A stretch of 13,276 nucleotides of DNA from Oleimicrobium sp037445575 (lineage in GTDB: Bacteria; Zhuqueibacterota; Zhuqueibacteria; JANLFK01; Oleimicrobiaceae): NCBI GenBank assembly GCA_037445575.1, contig JBBIKH010000083.1, positions 1 through 13,276 of the forward strand. The letters run 5' to 3'. Below, piece by piece: positions 6,443-13,276 of this stretch. A model generated the notes under the pieces. That model had not been told where the DNA came from. It did not search any database and saw nothing but the letters and a program-made list of their open reading frames with translations. Both the position numbers and the translations under genes were made by a program. The first letter of the stretch is position 1. Every line of letters starts with the position of its first letter.

Positions 6443-7189
6443 TTAGCCCGAAAGCTGCCACAGCGCCTCATAGCCAGTAGCAAGCCACTCGCGCACCACG
6501 GGGAAATCGGGCGCCCTGAGGGGACGCAGGCCAAAGCGGAGGCGGTGAATCGGTCGCACGAGGAAGAGTTCTCTGACCACCGGCCGGAACCCCTGCGCTC
6601 GGCACAGGCGCTCCAAAGCGGCAACGGTCAGGCCGTACCGTCCGTGTCCAATGATGCTTTCGATCTGGTGTCTGTGCTCTTTGCCAATTCGGCCCAGCAT
6701 GCGCACCAGAAAAGCGGGCAGTAGGTGGACGAACGGCAGAAAGCGAAGAAACGAGCGCCCCACCTGCTGATGGCCGGCGAAAGCCGAGTACTTTGGGGGA
6801 AAAGAGACGTAGAAAAAGCCCCCCTGCCGAAGCAGCGCCCGGACGTTGCGCATCGCAGCGGCCCGCTCCACGATGTGCTCCATCACGTCTCGCATCACTA
6901 CCAGGTCGTAATCCCCGCCTACCACCTTTTTGCACTTGGGGTCCGTGATGTCTCCCACGTACACTCTGAGCGCAGGGTTCTTCTCGCGCGCAATGGCCAC
7001 CCGAGCCGGCGAGAGCTCCAACCCCACCGCCTCCACTCCTTGTTCCTGAAGGACGGCGATCAGGCCGCCTTCCCCGCACCCCACCTCCAGGACGCGCATG
7101 CGCGTAAACTGCGGCAAGTGTGCTCGCAAATACGGCACGAGATACGACGAGGCAAACGCGCGTTGTTCGTGATAGTGCTTTTCGGCCAT
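6443..7189 (-). CDS. Class I SAM-dependent methyltransferase
   Basis: A 248-residue Rossmann-type methyltransferase of the UbiE/Methyltransf_11 group. SAM-binding motif I is VLEVGCGEGG at 33-42, followed by acidic Glu58 at the end of strand 2 (VGLELS), Asp80 (VGDI) and the motif-IV-like region DLVVMRDVMEHI at 95-106. The following FPPKYSAFAGHQQ segment near 130-142 is typical of methyltransferases acting on sugars, lipids or quinone-like acceptors. The C-terminal third has no recognisable domain. The acceptor is unknown. The ATG lies five bases after the TAG of the beta-lactamase-like gene, so it is probably the last gene of that operon. It is convergent with mscL, with 76 bases between them and no clear terminator hairpin. 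Confidence 0.88.
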   Translation of the reverse strand: MAEKHYHEQRAFASSYLVPYLRAHLPQFTRMRVLEVGCGEGGLIAVLQEQGVEAVGLELSPARVAIAREKNPALRVYVGDITDPKCKKVVGGDYDLVVMRDVMEHIVERAAAMRNVRALLRQGGFFYVSFPPKYSAFAGHQQVGRSFLRFLPFVHLLPAFLVRMLGRIGKEHRHQIESIIGHGRYGLTVAALERLCRAQGFRPVVRELFLVRPIHRLRFGLRPLRAPDFPVVREWLATGYEALWQLSG

Positions 7190-7194
7190 CGCCG

Positions 7195-8637
7195 CTACCT
7201 GACTCCTTTGCCCGCCTGGCCGTCCTTGAGAGGATAGAGATAGTTCTCGGCGATCTTTACTCGCGTCACCGCGCCCGTCTTGTCGGTCTCAAAGATCACC
7301 TTCTCGCCGTCGCTCGCCCTGCGAAAGGTAAAGGGGCCGATCGGCTGCAGCTCGACTAACGCCTCCGCCGGATCATCTTCTGGCGGATAGCTGAATCCGT
7401 AGAGGTAGAGCCTTTTGTCCAGGAGCAACACGTCGGTCCGCCAATAGGTCGGGTCCTGATAGGCCCCGACCAACCGCACCCACGTGGAGTCGAACTCTCC
7501 ACGAGCGCTGGCCGAGGGTGCGGGCTCCAAGGCATCCCACACCAACTCCAAGGCCTTGGTGGCAATGGTTGTGGGGCTAAAGTCATCGGCGTTGATGAAA
7601 ACGATGGTCGCCAGCTTGCGTTCAGGCGCGAGCACTACCTGGGAGCGAAAGCCGGCTATCCACCCTCCATGGCCCACCAGGGTCTTGCCCCCGACTCGCC
7701 TGACGCTGAAGCCCAAACCGTAGCCGCTCTGCCAGTCATCCCGCAGCCAGTGCACGCGGTGCATCTCCCGCAGAGTGCTTCCCTTCACCACTGCAGAGGG
7801 GGAGAGGTCATCATAGCGGAACTGAAGGGCGCAAAAGCGCGCCATATCCTCGATGTTGGTCGCCATATTTGCTGCGGCTACGAGCCCCTGCGCGTCGGTG
7901 AAGGGGGCGACTTCGCGCTTGCCATTCTCCATGTACCGCAGGTAGCCCGTCGCCAAGCCCGGGGTGGCTGGAGCAACGTCCACTCGCGTGGCGCGCATTC
8001 CCAGAGGCTGCAGAATGTGCTGCTCTATGTACTGGGGATACGCCTCGCCACCGGCGGCCTCGACCACCTCCCCCAGTAGCGCAATGCCCAGATTGGAATA
8101 TTTCCAGCGCGTGTCCGGCTCATAGACCATTTCCTGCGCGGGTAAGGCGGCCATGATCTGTTCGCGGCTGGGGAAACGGTGGTCGGTCCAGTAAGGAAAC
8201 GCCGCTTCCCGTGGAAGCCCGGAGGTGTGGGTGAGGAGCTGGCGGATGGTAACCGGTGGCCATTCCGGCGCACGTCCCCGAATGGCGAACCAGGGGAGGT
8301 ATTTCTCCAGGGGGGCGTCGAGCGAGAGCTTGCCTGCGTCGCGCAGCTGCATGACCGCGGTAGCCGTGAACAACTTGGTGATGGACGCAATGCGAAACAG
8401 CGTTTGCGGGGTGACCGGCGTTCTGGTGGCGAGATCGGCATACCCGAATCCCCGCGCATAGAGCACGTCCTGGTCGCGCACAATGCCCACCGCCACTCCG
8501 GGCAGGTGATAGTACGCCATGAGCTCCTGGATCCAGGTTTCCAGCACCTTGAGCTTTGCCTCGACGCTTGCCCCCGGACCAACCTGCGCAAGGGCAGTGC
8601 TGCAGAGCAGAACGACGACGAGCACAGTCCTTTTCAT
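7195..8637 (-). CDS. Exported serine beta-lactamase-like hydrolase (class C/PBP-like)
   Basis: A 480-residue member of the beta-lactamase/transpeptidase-like fold that includes AmpC, esterase EstB and D-aminopeptidases. A signal peptide occupies residues 1-17 (cleavage likely after ALA). Catalytic motifs are Ser85-I-T-Lys88 (SxxK), Tyr180-S-Asn182 (YxN) and His323-Gly-Gly325 (the HGG replacing KTG). The core ends near residue 370, and about 110 further residues form an extra C-terminal beta-rich region often seen in this family. The ATG has GGAGG upstream. It may be a peptidase, esterase or beta-lactamase; AmpC itself usually has KTG, and HGG is common in esterase and peptidase members, so resistance should not be assumed. 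It sits 22 bases after the EEP gene and five before the methyltransferase. Confidence 0.9.
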   Translation of the reverse strand: MKRTVLVVVLLCSTALAQVGPGASVEAKLKVLETWIQELMAYYHLPGVAVGIVRDQDVLYARGFGYADLATRTPVTPQTLFRIASITKLFTATAVMQLRDAGKLSLDAPLEKYLPWFAIRGRAPEWPPVTIRQLLTHTSGLPREAAFPYWTDHRFPSREQIMAALPAQEMVYEPDTRWKYSNLGIALLGEVVEAAGGEAYPQYIEQHILQPLGMRATRVDVAPATPGLATGYLRYMENGKREVAPFTDAQGLVAAANMATNIEDMARFCALQFRYDDLSPSAVVKGSTLREMHRVHWLRDDWQSGYGLGFSVRRVGGKTLVGHGGWIAGFRSQVVLAPERKLATIVFINADDFSPTTIATKALELVWDALEPAPSASARGEFDSTWVRLVGAYQDPTYWRTDVLLLDKRLYLYGFSYPPEDDPAEALVELQPIGPFTFRRASDGEKVIFETDKTGAVTRVKIAENYLYPLKDGQAGKGVR

Positions 8638-8659
8638 CGGCCACCTCCGAGCAAGTCCT

Positions 8660-9607
8660 TTATTGCCTGGCTTTCGGAATTATCACCTGTGCCACCACCG
8701 GAAAGTGATCAGAGGGGTATCTTCCGTGGGAGTTCGTGCGATCAATTTCTGCCTTCATGATGCGAATGCCCGGTTGCACAAGAACATAGTCGATCCTCGC
8801 GCCGCTGCGGTCACCCGTGAAAGCATGATACGTGCCGACGCCAGTAGTGTCCGCGTGAACGGCGGCGTAGGCGTCCACAGGGGGAAAACAATTTGCGACG
8901 ACGGTCCCGTCCTGTGCAGGAAGGCGCTTGCGGCCGAGCAAGAAACCCACTACCTCGTTGCGCGGGGCTGCGTTGAGGTCTCCCATCACCACGACCGGAT
9001 CAGGAGCGTTGCGCCGGGCGAAAGTCCTGACAAGGAGCTGGGCGCTGAGCTCCCGGGACCTTTGCGAGACATGGTCGAGATGGACGTTGTAGACGTAGAA
9101 CGAAGTTCCCGTCCTGCGATGGCACAGGAGCGCCCAGGTGCAAATGCGGGTAATCTGGTTGCCCCAACTGGTGGAACCTGGCACCTCGGGAGTGTCTGAG
9201 AACCAGAAGGTGCCGAGGTCTCTGACTTCAAATTGGTCCTTGCGATAAAGCAAAGCGGCGTGCTCGCCAGCCTGCACACCGTCATCGCGGCCCACGCCCA
9301 CATAGTCGTAGTTGGGCAGGGCCTGACAAATCTCCTGCAGCTGGAAATGGAGTGCCTCCTGCAGCGCGATCACATTGGCCTTGCTCTCGGCGAGGAGACG
9401 GAACACCAACTGCCGGCGATTCACCCAGCTGTTCGGGCCATCGTCGGCAGTGCCGTAGCGGATGTTGAAGGTCATCAAGCGGACCTGCAGACCGGGCGAG
9501 TGGCGTGTCCCAATGGAGAAGCCACCACCGCAGCCCAGCGCGGCCAACCCGAGGAGGAGCTCAACGAGAAAGTCGCGCCACGGAGTGCGCAAGCGAGTTC
9601 GTCGCAT
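8660..9607 (-). CDS. Exported endonuclease/exonuclease/phosphatase-family protein
   Basis: A 315-residue DNase I/sphingomyelinase-type (EEP) metallophosphoesterase. Metal and catalytic residues are all visible: Asn48 (TFNIRYG), Glu84 (LQEAL), NVHLDH at 174-179 (His176), GDLN at 209-212, IDYV at 272-275, and Asp300-His301 (SDHFPV). The PNSWVNRR segment at 58-65 is typical of the exported EEP subgroup abundant in Bacteroidetes-like genomes. The N-terminus has a hydrophobic stretch (12-25) ending ALGC; Cys26 could be lipidated, but the box is weak. The substrate could be phospholipid, nucleic acid or sugar phosphate. The ATG has AGGTGA at good spacing. It lies 34 bases after the UroD-like gene and 22 before the beta-lactamase-like gene. 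Confidence 0.9.
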   Translation of the reverse strand: MRRTRLRTPWRDFLVELLLGLAALGCGGGFSIGTRHSPGLQVRLMTFNIRYGTADDGPNSWVNRRQLVFRLLAESKANVIALQEALHFQLQEICQALPNYDYVGVGRDDGVQAGEHAALLYRKDQFEVRDLGTFWFSDTPEVPGSTSWGNQITRICTWALLCHRRTGTSFYVYNVHLDHVSQRSRELSAQLLVRTFARRNAPDPVVVMGDLNAAPRNEVVGFLLGRKRLPAQDGTVVANCFPPVDAYAAVHADTTGVGTYHAFTGDRSGARIDYVLVQPGIRIMKAEIDRTNSHGRYPSDHFPVVAQVIIPKARQ

Positions 9608-9641
9608 TGTTTTTCACCTACACGACGCGGAATCTACCGGC

Positions 9642-10604
9642 TCACAGTGAGGCTACATACTCTTTGACCCGCAGCACTTTCTCCGGCTCCGCTTCGTAGG
9701 GGAGCACACCCGTGCCGATGCAGGTGCGCGGCCGTCCTCTGGCAAGGTGCGCCACCCGATCCACCTCGCCGAACAGTTGTGCATCGTCCCCACTCACCAG
9801 CGTCCAAGGATCCATATTGATACGGACCGTCACATCGGGGTACTGCTGGGCAATCTGCATAAAGGCGGGCTGGTCGGTTTCCGAGGGACAGATCAGATAG
9901 CCTGCCCCCGTGCGGAAAAGCATCTCGGCCACGGGTGCGGTGTCACCCCCCACGATGCACGGCGCAGGGCGGCCCAACAACTCGGAGGATGCCTGTACAA
10001 GGTGTGTGAGGGCGGGTAACTCGACCTCTGCAAACAGTGCCGGTGAAAGGAGGGGAGGGGTGGCAGCCGATTCGAATACCGTGATCCCAAGCCCTCGCGC
10101 CCGCGCCGCTTTGCAGAAGGCAAGTTGCCCTTCGACCAGGTGCAGGAGAGCCTTTTTCACCGCCCCCGGATCGGTCATCAGCGCGCAAAGCAGGTTTTCG
10201 AATCCCAGCAGATTGCTTGCCAATGAGAAAGGTCCGCTCACCGGCACGTTCACCGTCGCCTCGGGCAGCGCTTGCTGCAGCTTTTGGGCGACGGCCAGCA
10301 CCATGGGTATGCGACCATCACGGTCAGGGTCGAGCTCTCGCAAGCGGAAGATATCGGCGAGCTCCTTGCACGGGTGGCTGGTGACCGCCGGCAGCCCGCA
10401 TCCTTCCGGCTCGGTGACCACCGCACCATAAGCCTCTGGCTCAAGGTTATAGACATCAATCCCGACCACCACCGGTGCGTGGTGGTAGAGGCGAAATGCC
10501 GCCGTATGAGCAGCAAAAAGCAGATCAGCGCTACGAGAAGTCTCCCAGGGCGTCTTGCCTATCAGGCGCGCGGCATGTTCGTACACGGCGGGGGTGAAAT
10601 CCAT
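9642..10604 (-). CDS. Uroporphyrinogen decarboxylase-family protein (not HemE)
   Basis: A 320-residue UroD-fold TIM barrel, closest in look to the MtaA/CmuA-type corrinoid methyltransferases rather than to HemE. Conserved stretches are VSGPFSLAS at 122-130, ESAATPPLLSP at 178-188, GGDTAP at 219-224 and GTGVLPY at 297-303. The N-terminal Arg-rich active-site segment of true HemE is absent. The zinc motif His-x-Cys expected before GDT is replaced by PCIVGGDT (Cys216 only, no His), so catalysis may differ. An in-frame GTG at 10631 would add nine residues but has no ribosome site; the ATG at 10604 has GAGG eight bases upstream. It lies between the HIT and EEP genes with gaps of 33 and 34 bases. 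No corrinoid protein is nearby; the substrate is unknown. Confidence 0.85.
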   Translation of the reverse strand: MDFTPAVYEHAARLIGKTPWETSRSADLLFAAHTAAFRLYHHAPVVVGIDVYNLEPEAYGAVVTEPEGCGLPAVTSHPCKELADIFRLRELDPDRDGRIPMVLAVAQKLQQALPEATVNVPVSGPFSLASNLLGFENLLCALMTDPGAVKKALLHLVEGQLAFCKAARARGLGITVFESAATPPLLSPALFAEVELPALTHLVQASSELLGRPAPCIVGGDTAPVAEMLFRTGAGYLICPSETDQPAFMQIAQQYPDVTVRINMDPWTLVSGDDAQLFGEVDRVAHLARGRPRTCIGTGVLPYEAEPEKVLRVKEYVASL

Positions 10605-10612
10605 TCGCTTTA

Positions 10613-10616
10613 CCTC
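10613..10616 (-). promoter_or_regulatory. Ribosome binding site supporting the ATG start of the UroD-like gene
   Basis: GAGG on the minus strand, eight bases before ATG at 10604-10602. It lies downstream of the alternative GTG at 10631, which has no purine-rich site in front of it. Confidence 0.55.
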
Positions 10617-10637
10617 ATTTCCTCTGGCCACAGCGGA

Positions 10638-11063
10638 TTAGCCCACCAGCGTACGCAGCGACGCTGCGATCGCGTCCAACTCCGTCCTGGCCGCCAGCTG
10701 GCCATAGTTGGGGCCAAAACGAAGACCAAAGCCATCGCCTCGGAAGCGGGGAACTACGTGCAGGTGCACGTGGAACACCTCTTGACCTGCGGCTTCGCCG
10801 TCGGCCAAGTGCAGGTTCACTGCCTCACAACGCACGGGGCTCAACCGCAAGGCGCGAGCGATCCGCTGCGCCACCCGCATCATCTGTGCGCCGGCCTCCG
10901 GATCTAGCTCTGAAAGCCCTGGGGCATGCTGAACCGGGATCACCAGCACGTGCCCAGGGTTCACCGGCCTGATGTCCATAAAGGCGATACATTGCCGGTC
11001 GCGATAGACGACACTGGCCGGCTTTGTGCCGGCCAAAATCTCGCAAAACACGCATTCCGCCAT
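10638..11063 (-). CDS. HIT-family nucleotide hydrolase/transferase
   Basis: A 141-residue histidine-triad protein of the HINT/Ap4A-hydrolase type, acting on nucleoside phosphate derivatives in the cytoplasm. The triad is HVHLHVVPR at 98-106 (His98, His100, His102; His100 is the expected nucleophile). GEAAGQEVF just before it and the N-terminal CVFCEI (Cys4, Cys7) with VIPVQH (His46) match the zinc-binding HIT subgroup. The strand FMDIRPVNPGHVLVIP at 29-43 is the family core. An ATG at 11084 would add seven residues, but AGGA lies six bases before the ATG at 11063, giving the usual MAECVFCEI start. It is followed after 33 bases by the UroD-like gene and is probably the first gene of that operon. 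The physiological substrate is not evident. Confidence 0.93.
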   Translation of the reverse strand: MAECVFCEILAGTKPASVVYRDRQCIAFMDIRPVNPGHVLVIPVQHAPGLSELDPEAGAQMMRVAQRIARALRLSPVRCEAVNLHLADGEAAGQEVFHVHLHVVPRFRGDGFGLRFGPNYGQLAARTELDAIAASLRTLVG

Positions 11064-11577
11064 CGACAGTCCTTTCTTTCCCATGCGGTTTTGTCACCTT
11101 CTGCACGTGTTGCACACGGGATCGCGCCCCAGAGTCGCAAGTACTCGTCCACGCCATCTGGCACGCGCTGAGCAACCGACCCACCGGCCGCTGAGAATTC
11201 TGCCACACACCACGACGCGCTCCTTGTCGCCCCTACTGGTCTCCCCCACGCTTCAGGACAGTCTCGCGTGGTCTCTCGGCGTGGTGCCTCTGCGATCTGC
11301 CTTCCACTCCGGTCCCCTCCAGAACCCTGCACTCCCACACGGCGCCCATTTCCCTCAGCCAAAGCCGCGCCGCAATTGCCATGGCGCCTACCTTGAGCAC
11401 AAACACTCCTGAGGCGGAGCCAAAACACTCGCGCCCGCGCATCCACTTCAGGGGGGCCACCTGGGGTGCTGCCATTCCACTTCGAAAAGGATGCTACTGC
11501 CCCTCACTTCCTCCATGTCACAGCCCCTCGATAAACCCTGGCCTCGGCGTAATACCCCCTGCTGCGCCGCACCAGCC
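11064..11577. other. 514-base region without a confident gene
   Basis: Between the HIT gene and the CarboxypepD_reg-like gene there is no recognisable domain, tRNA, CRISPR or strong terminator on either strand. The minus strand carries a 25-codon ORF starting with an ATGA overlap at the stop of the CarboxypepD_reg-like gene (11581-11504), a 22-codon ORF at 11516-11448 and an 80-codon ORF (listed separately). The promoter for the HIT operon should lie here, but I see no good consensus. It could be a decayed gene or a long leader. Confidence 0.5.
11233..11475 (-). CDS. Possible small protein, unrecognised
   Basis: An 80-codon minus-strand ORF in an otherwise empty stretch. Its third codon positions are about three-quarters G or C, similar to real genes here. 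The middle part (about residues 23-46) is moderately hydrophobic with GVFVLKVGAMAIAARLW, and the last 25 residues are strongly basic. There is no clear ribosome site before the ATG at 11475; an internal ATG at codon 12 is an alternative. I recognise no family. Given the GC-rich background, a chance ORF or a remnant of a decayed gene is as likely as a real small protein. Confidence 0.25.
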   Translation of the reverse strand: MAAPQVAPLKWMRGRECFGSASGVFVLKVGAMAIAARLWLREMGAVWECRVLEGTGVEGRSQRHHAERPRETVLKRGGDQ

Positions 11578-12699
11578 TCATCGCGGCGGCACGTAGTCGA
11601 ATGGCAGTTGCTCGGCCATCCGGTCGTATGACCAGCGGCCGTAGCGCACCAGGTCCCCCGGGTCCGGTGCATACCCTGCAAGGTTCACCGCCACCGTGTC
11701 GCGAGCCAATTTGATCAGCGACACTTGCGAGCTCGCCTGGGTGAACTCGTCAGGTTCGAGAATGTAGACCACCTTGAGAAATCCGGGGAAATGAAGATGT
11801 AGCGTGACACCATCCTCGGCGAGGGAAAAGAGTTGGGCCTGCTTTGTCCTGGTGTCATAGTTCACTTGCCGGTAGCTGTACAGCTTCGGCGTGCGCCAGA
11901 CAGAAAAGCCCTGCTCTTTGGTGGTGCCGCTGAGCAAGGCGCTGAGAAAGTGGCGGAATGAGCCCCGGTAAGCGCGCACGCGGTTCTCCGCCCACATTTG
12001 GGCCTCGGCGACGTCCTCAGGCTCCAGTTCAGTGAATCGTGCCTTGGTCTGGTAGCGGGCGGCGTCACCTTTCAGGGAAAAGGACACCAACACCGCGTGA
12101 ATCCGGTACCCCAGTCCGCGATTGACGATCTCCAAGGGGGCGGTAGCGGATGCGCGCAAGGTCTTGCCCTGTGCATCTCGGGTAAAGCTGAGTACTTCGG
12201 GGTTGAGCAGGGTGGTGCGCTGGGCATTGGCGCCGGTGCCCAAGAACGCTGCCGAAAAGCGCGCCAGGTCCTCCCGCCACTGAGTTGGCTCCTCGGCGCG
12301 CACTTCGATGGCCGGTGCCTCCAACACCACAGGCACCATGGCAAAGTCGATCACCCTGCCATCATCATCCGGCATGCGTACGATAGCCGACACGGCCTCG
12401 TAGCCGATGCGCGAGGCCACCAGCTCGAAGGTCCCCTCGGGTACAGTCTTGATGGAAAAGTAGCCATTGCTATCCGTGGCAGCGCCGATGGTGCTCTGGG
12501 CGATAAATACATTCGCCAGCGCCAGGGGCTGCCCCGTTGTGCTGTCGACAACCCTGCCCGACACCGCGAAGCGCCCCTCCCCTGCGTAAGGGGCCCCAGC
12601 GAACACACCCCGCGCGACGACGAGCAAGCAGAGCAAACCGGCCATCGTCATGGCTCGTTGCACCTTGGCGGGCCTCCGCGCTAGGCCCACGCGCCTCAC
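11578..12699 (-). CDS. Exported CarboxypepD_reg-like domain protein, complete paralog
   Basis: A 373-residue protein, probably exported: basic start (1-16), hydrophobic stretch 18-34 ending GVFA, cleavage likely after Ala34. Residues about 44-125 form a CarboxypepD_reg-like beta-sandwich (VSGRVVDSTTGQPLALANVF, then ATDSNGYFSI and GYEAV), as found in surface and TonB-linked proteins of Bacteroidetes-like bacteria. The C-terminal region (about 140-373) is a separate conserved unit with GYRI at 197-200, YRGSFRHFLSAL at 244-255 and RYGRW...LPFDYVP near the end; its function is unknown to me. It starts with GTG at 12699, overlapping the upstream paralog's stop by four bases with GAGG in front. An ATG at 12651 is an alternative. 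It is a tandem paralog of the gene at 12696-13276. Confidence 0.8.
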   Translation of the reverse strand: MRRVGLARRPAKVQRAMTMAGLLCLLVVARGVFAGAPYAGEGRFAVSGRVVDSTTGQPLALANVFIAQSTIGAATDSNGYFSIKTVPEGTFELVASRIGYEAVSAIVRMPDDDGRVIDFAMVPVVLEAPAIEVRAEEPTQWREDLARFSAAFLGTGANAQRTTLLNPEVLSFTRDAQGKTLRASATAPLEIVNRGLGYRIHAVLVSFSLKGDAARYQTKARFTELEPEDVAEAQMWAENRVRAYRGSFRHFLSALLSGTTKEQGFSVWRTPKLYSYRQVNYDTRTKQAQLFSLAEDGVTLHLHFPGFLKVVYILEPDEFTQASSQVSLIKLARDTVAVNLAGYAPDPGDLVRYGRWSYDRMAEQLPFDYVPPR

Positions 12700-13276
12700 T
12701 TTTCCTCGGGCAAGTAGTCGAATGGGAGCGCCTCTGCCATGCGATCCCGCGCCCAGCGCCCGTACCGGACCAACATCCCCTCCTGGCCTGTGTACCCTGG
12801 CTCGTAGACGATCACCGTATCAGCCAGGGCCTCAAGACATGAGATTTGCGCTGGGGCCAATGAGGATTCATCTGACTCCCGGTAGTAGACGACCTGCAGA
12901 TATCTGCCGAAATGAAGCTTCGTTTCCCCGGGAAAGTCACCTGGGGAAAACAGCTTCTGCAAGGCCTCCTTACCCAGGTAGGCATAGTGCACCCGGTCGG
13001 ATGGGGAGCGCACTGCCCCTACCGCAAAGCCCTCCTCGTTGAGGCGAAATCGCATCAGGGCTTGGTAGAAATGGCGGAAGGAGCCCCGGTAGGCCTCCAG
13101 GCGCCTCTTCTGCCACTGCTTGCGCTGCTCCTCATCCCGCGCCGGCAGCTCTTCGAACATCGGCTTCTATACGTACTCGCTTCTGCCGTGACGGTAGCTG
13201 AAACTCTGAAGCACCGTCCTGATCCGATACACTAGCGGCTCATTGACGACATCCAGAGCCTGGCTCGCCGTGGCCG
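12696..13276 (-). pseudogene. Second CarboxypepD_reg-like-family paralog, partial and interrupted by TAG
   Basis: The C-terminal part of a paralog of the gene at 11578-12699; its 5' end lies outside the window. Reading from 13274, codons give ATASQALDVVNEPLVYRIRT and then SFSYRHGRSEYV, ending at an in-frame TAG (13169-13167). The same frame continues KPMFEELPARD and on through AYRGSFRHFYQAL to RYGRWARDRMAEALPFDYLP and a TGA at 12696. It aligns without gaps to the intact paralog across the TAG, which falls opposite Thr218. No other stop occurs, so the lesion is recent, a sequence error, or read through. If real, an ATG at 13160 could only yield a 154-residue C-terminal fragment. Whether the missing N-terminal half carries the beta-sandwich domain cannot be seen. 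Confidence 0.75.

Noticed and set aside
7195..8637. Assignment as an ampC antibiotic-resistance gene
   Set aside because: The third motif is HGG rather than KTG and there is an extra C-terminal domain, which fits esterase or peptidase relatives at least as well.
9642..10604. Assignment as hemE
   Set aside because: The HemE active-site Arg segment is absent and no haem genes are nearby. Only the fold family can be supported.
13167..13169. Pyrrolysine or a reassigned amber codon explaining the in-frame TAG
   Set aside because: thyX, the thioesterase and the beta-lactamase-like gene all end in TAG at natural family termini, so TAG is a working stop here. The protein family is not a methylamine methyltransferase.

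Overview
This is a GC-rich, densely packed bacterial chromosome segment with no sign of mobile elements, CRISPR or RNA genes. All but one of the protein genes lie on the minus strand; the exception is mscL. The gene set (ThyX instead of ThyA, a CarboxypepD_reg-like outer-surface family in tandem, secreted EEP and serine-hydrolase proteins, many GTG starts, TTGA-type promoter boxes) suggests a free-living Gram-negative bacterium, perhaps of the Fibrobacteres-Chlorobi-Bacteroidetes neighbourhood such as KSB1 or Calditrichota. That placement is inference from family composition, not a marker-gene assignment.

Layout, read in transcription order on the minus strand (right to left). (1) 13276-11578: two tandem paralogous genes of an exported family. 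The first runs off the window and carries an in-frame TAG; the second is complete, with a signal sequence, a CarboxypepD_reg-like beta-sandwich and an unassigned C-terminal domain. (2) 11577-11064: about 510 bases with no confident gene, holding only an 80-codon ORF and micro-ORFs. (3) 11063-6443: a five-gene run with gaps of 5-34 bases: HIT-family hydrolase, UroD-like protein, EEP-family lipoprotein candidate, exported class C beta-lactamase-like hydrolase, and a class I SAM methyltransferase. (4) 5917-6366, plus strand: mscL with a C-terminal zinc ribbon. It is convergent with the methyltransferase and divergent from the next block. (5) 5665-3820: a CNB-like sensor histidine kinase and a single-domain response regulator whose genes overlap by 29 bases. 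(6) 3620-1: thyX, lipA, an acyl-CoA thioesterase, a PurM/HypE-like protein and def (peptide deformylase, cut by the window edge). These are spaced 9, -4, -14 and +4 bases apart, so they look like one translationally coupled operon read from a promoter near 3665-3693.

How the genes may work together: the thyX-def block is a housekeeping operon covering dTMP synthesis, lipoylation, acyl-CoA turnover and N-terminal maturation, with one orphan PurM-like enzyme of unknown substrate. The kinase/regulator pair shares a 251-base divergent control region with mscL that contains three inverted repeats, which raises the untested possibility of an envelope or osmotic stress link. The HIT-to-methyltransferase block mixes cytoplasmic and exported enzymes and has no obvious single pathway.

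I did not find a convincing undescribed defence or mobile system. The observations most worth checking are the amber codon inside the upstream paralog, the histidine kinase with a degenerate cyclic-nucleotide pocket and an enlarged dimerisation region, the UroD-like protein lacking the expected zinc motif, and the orphan PurM-like gene inside the lipA/thyX/def operon.
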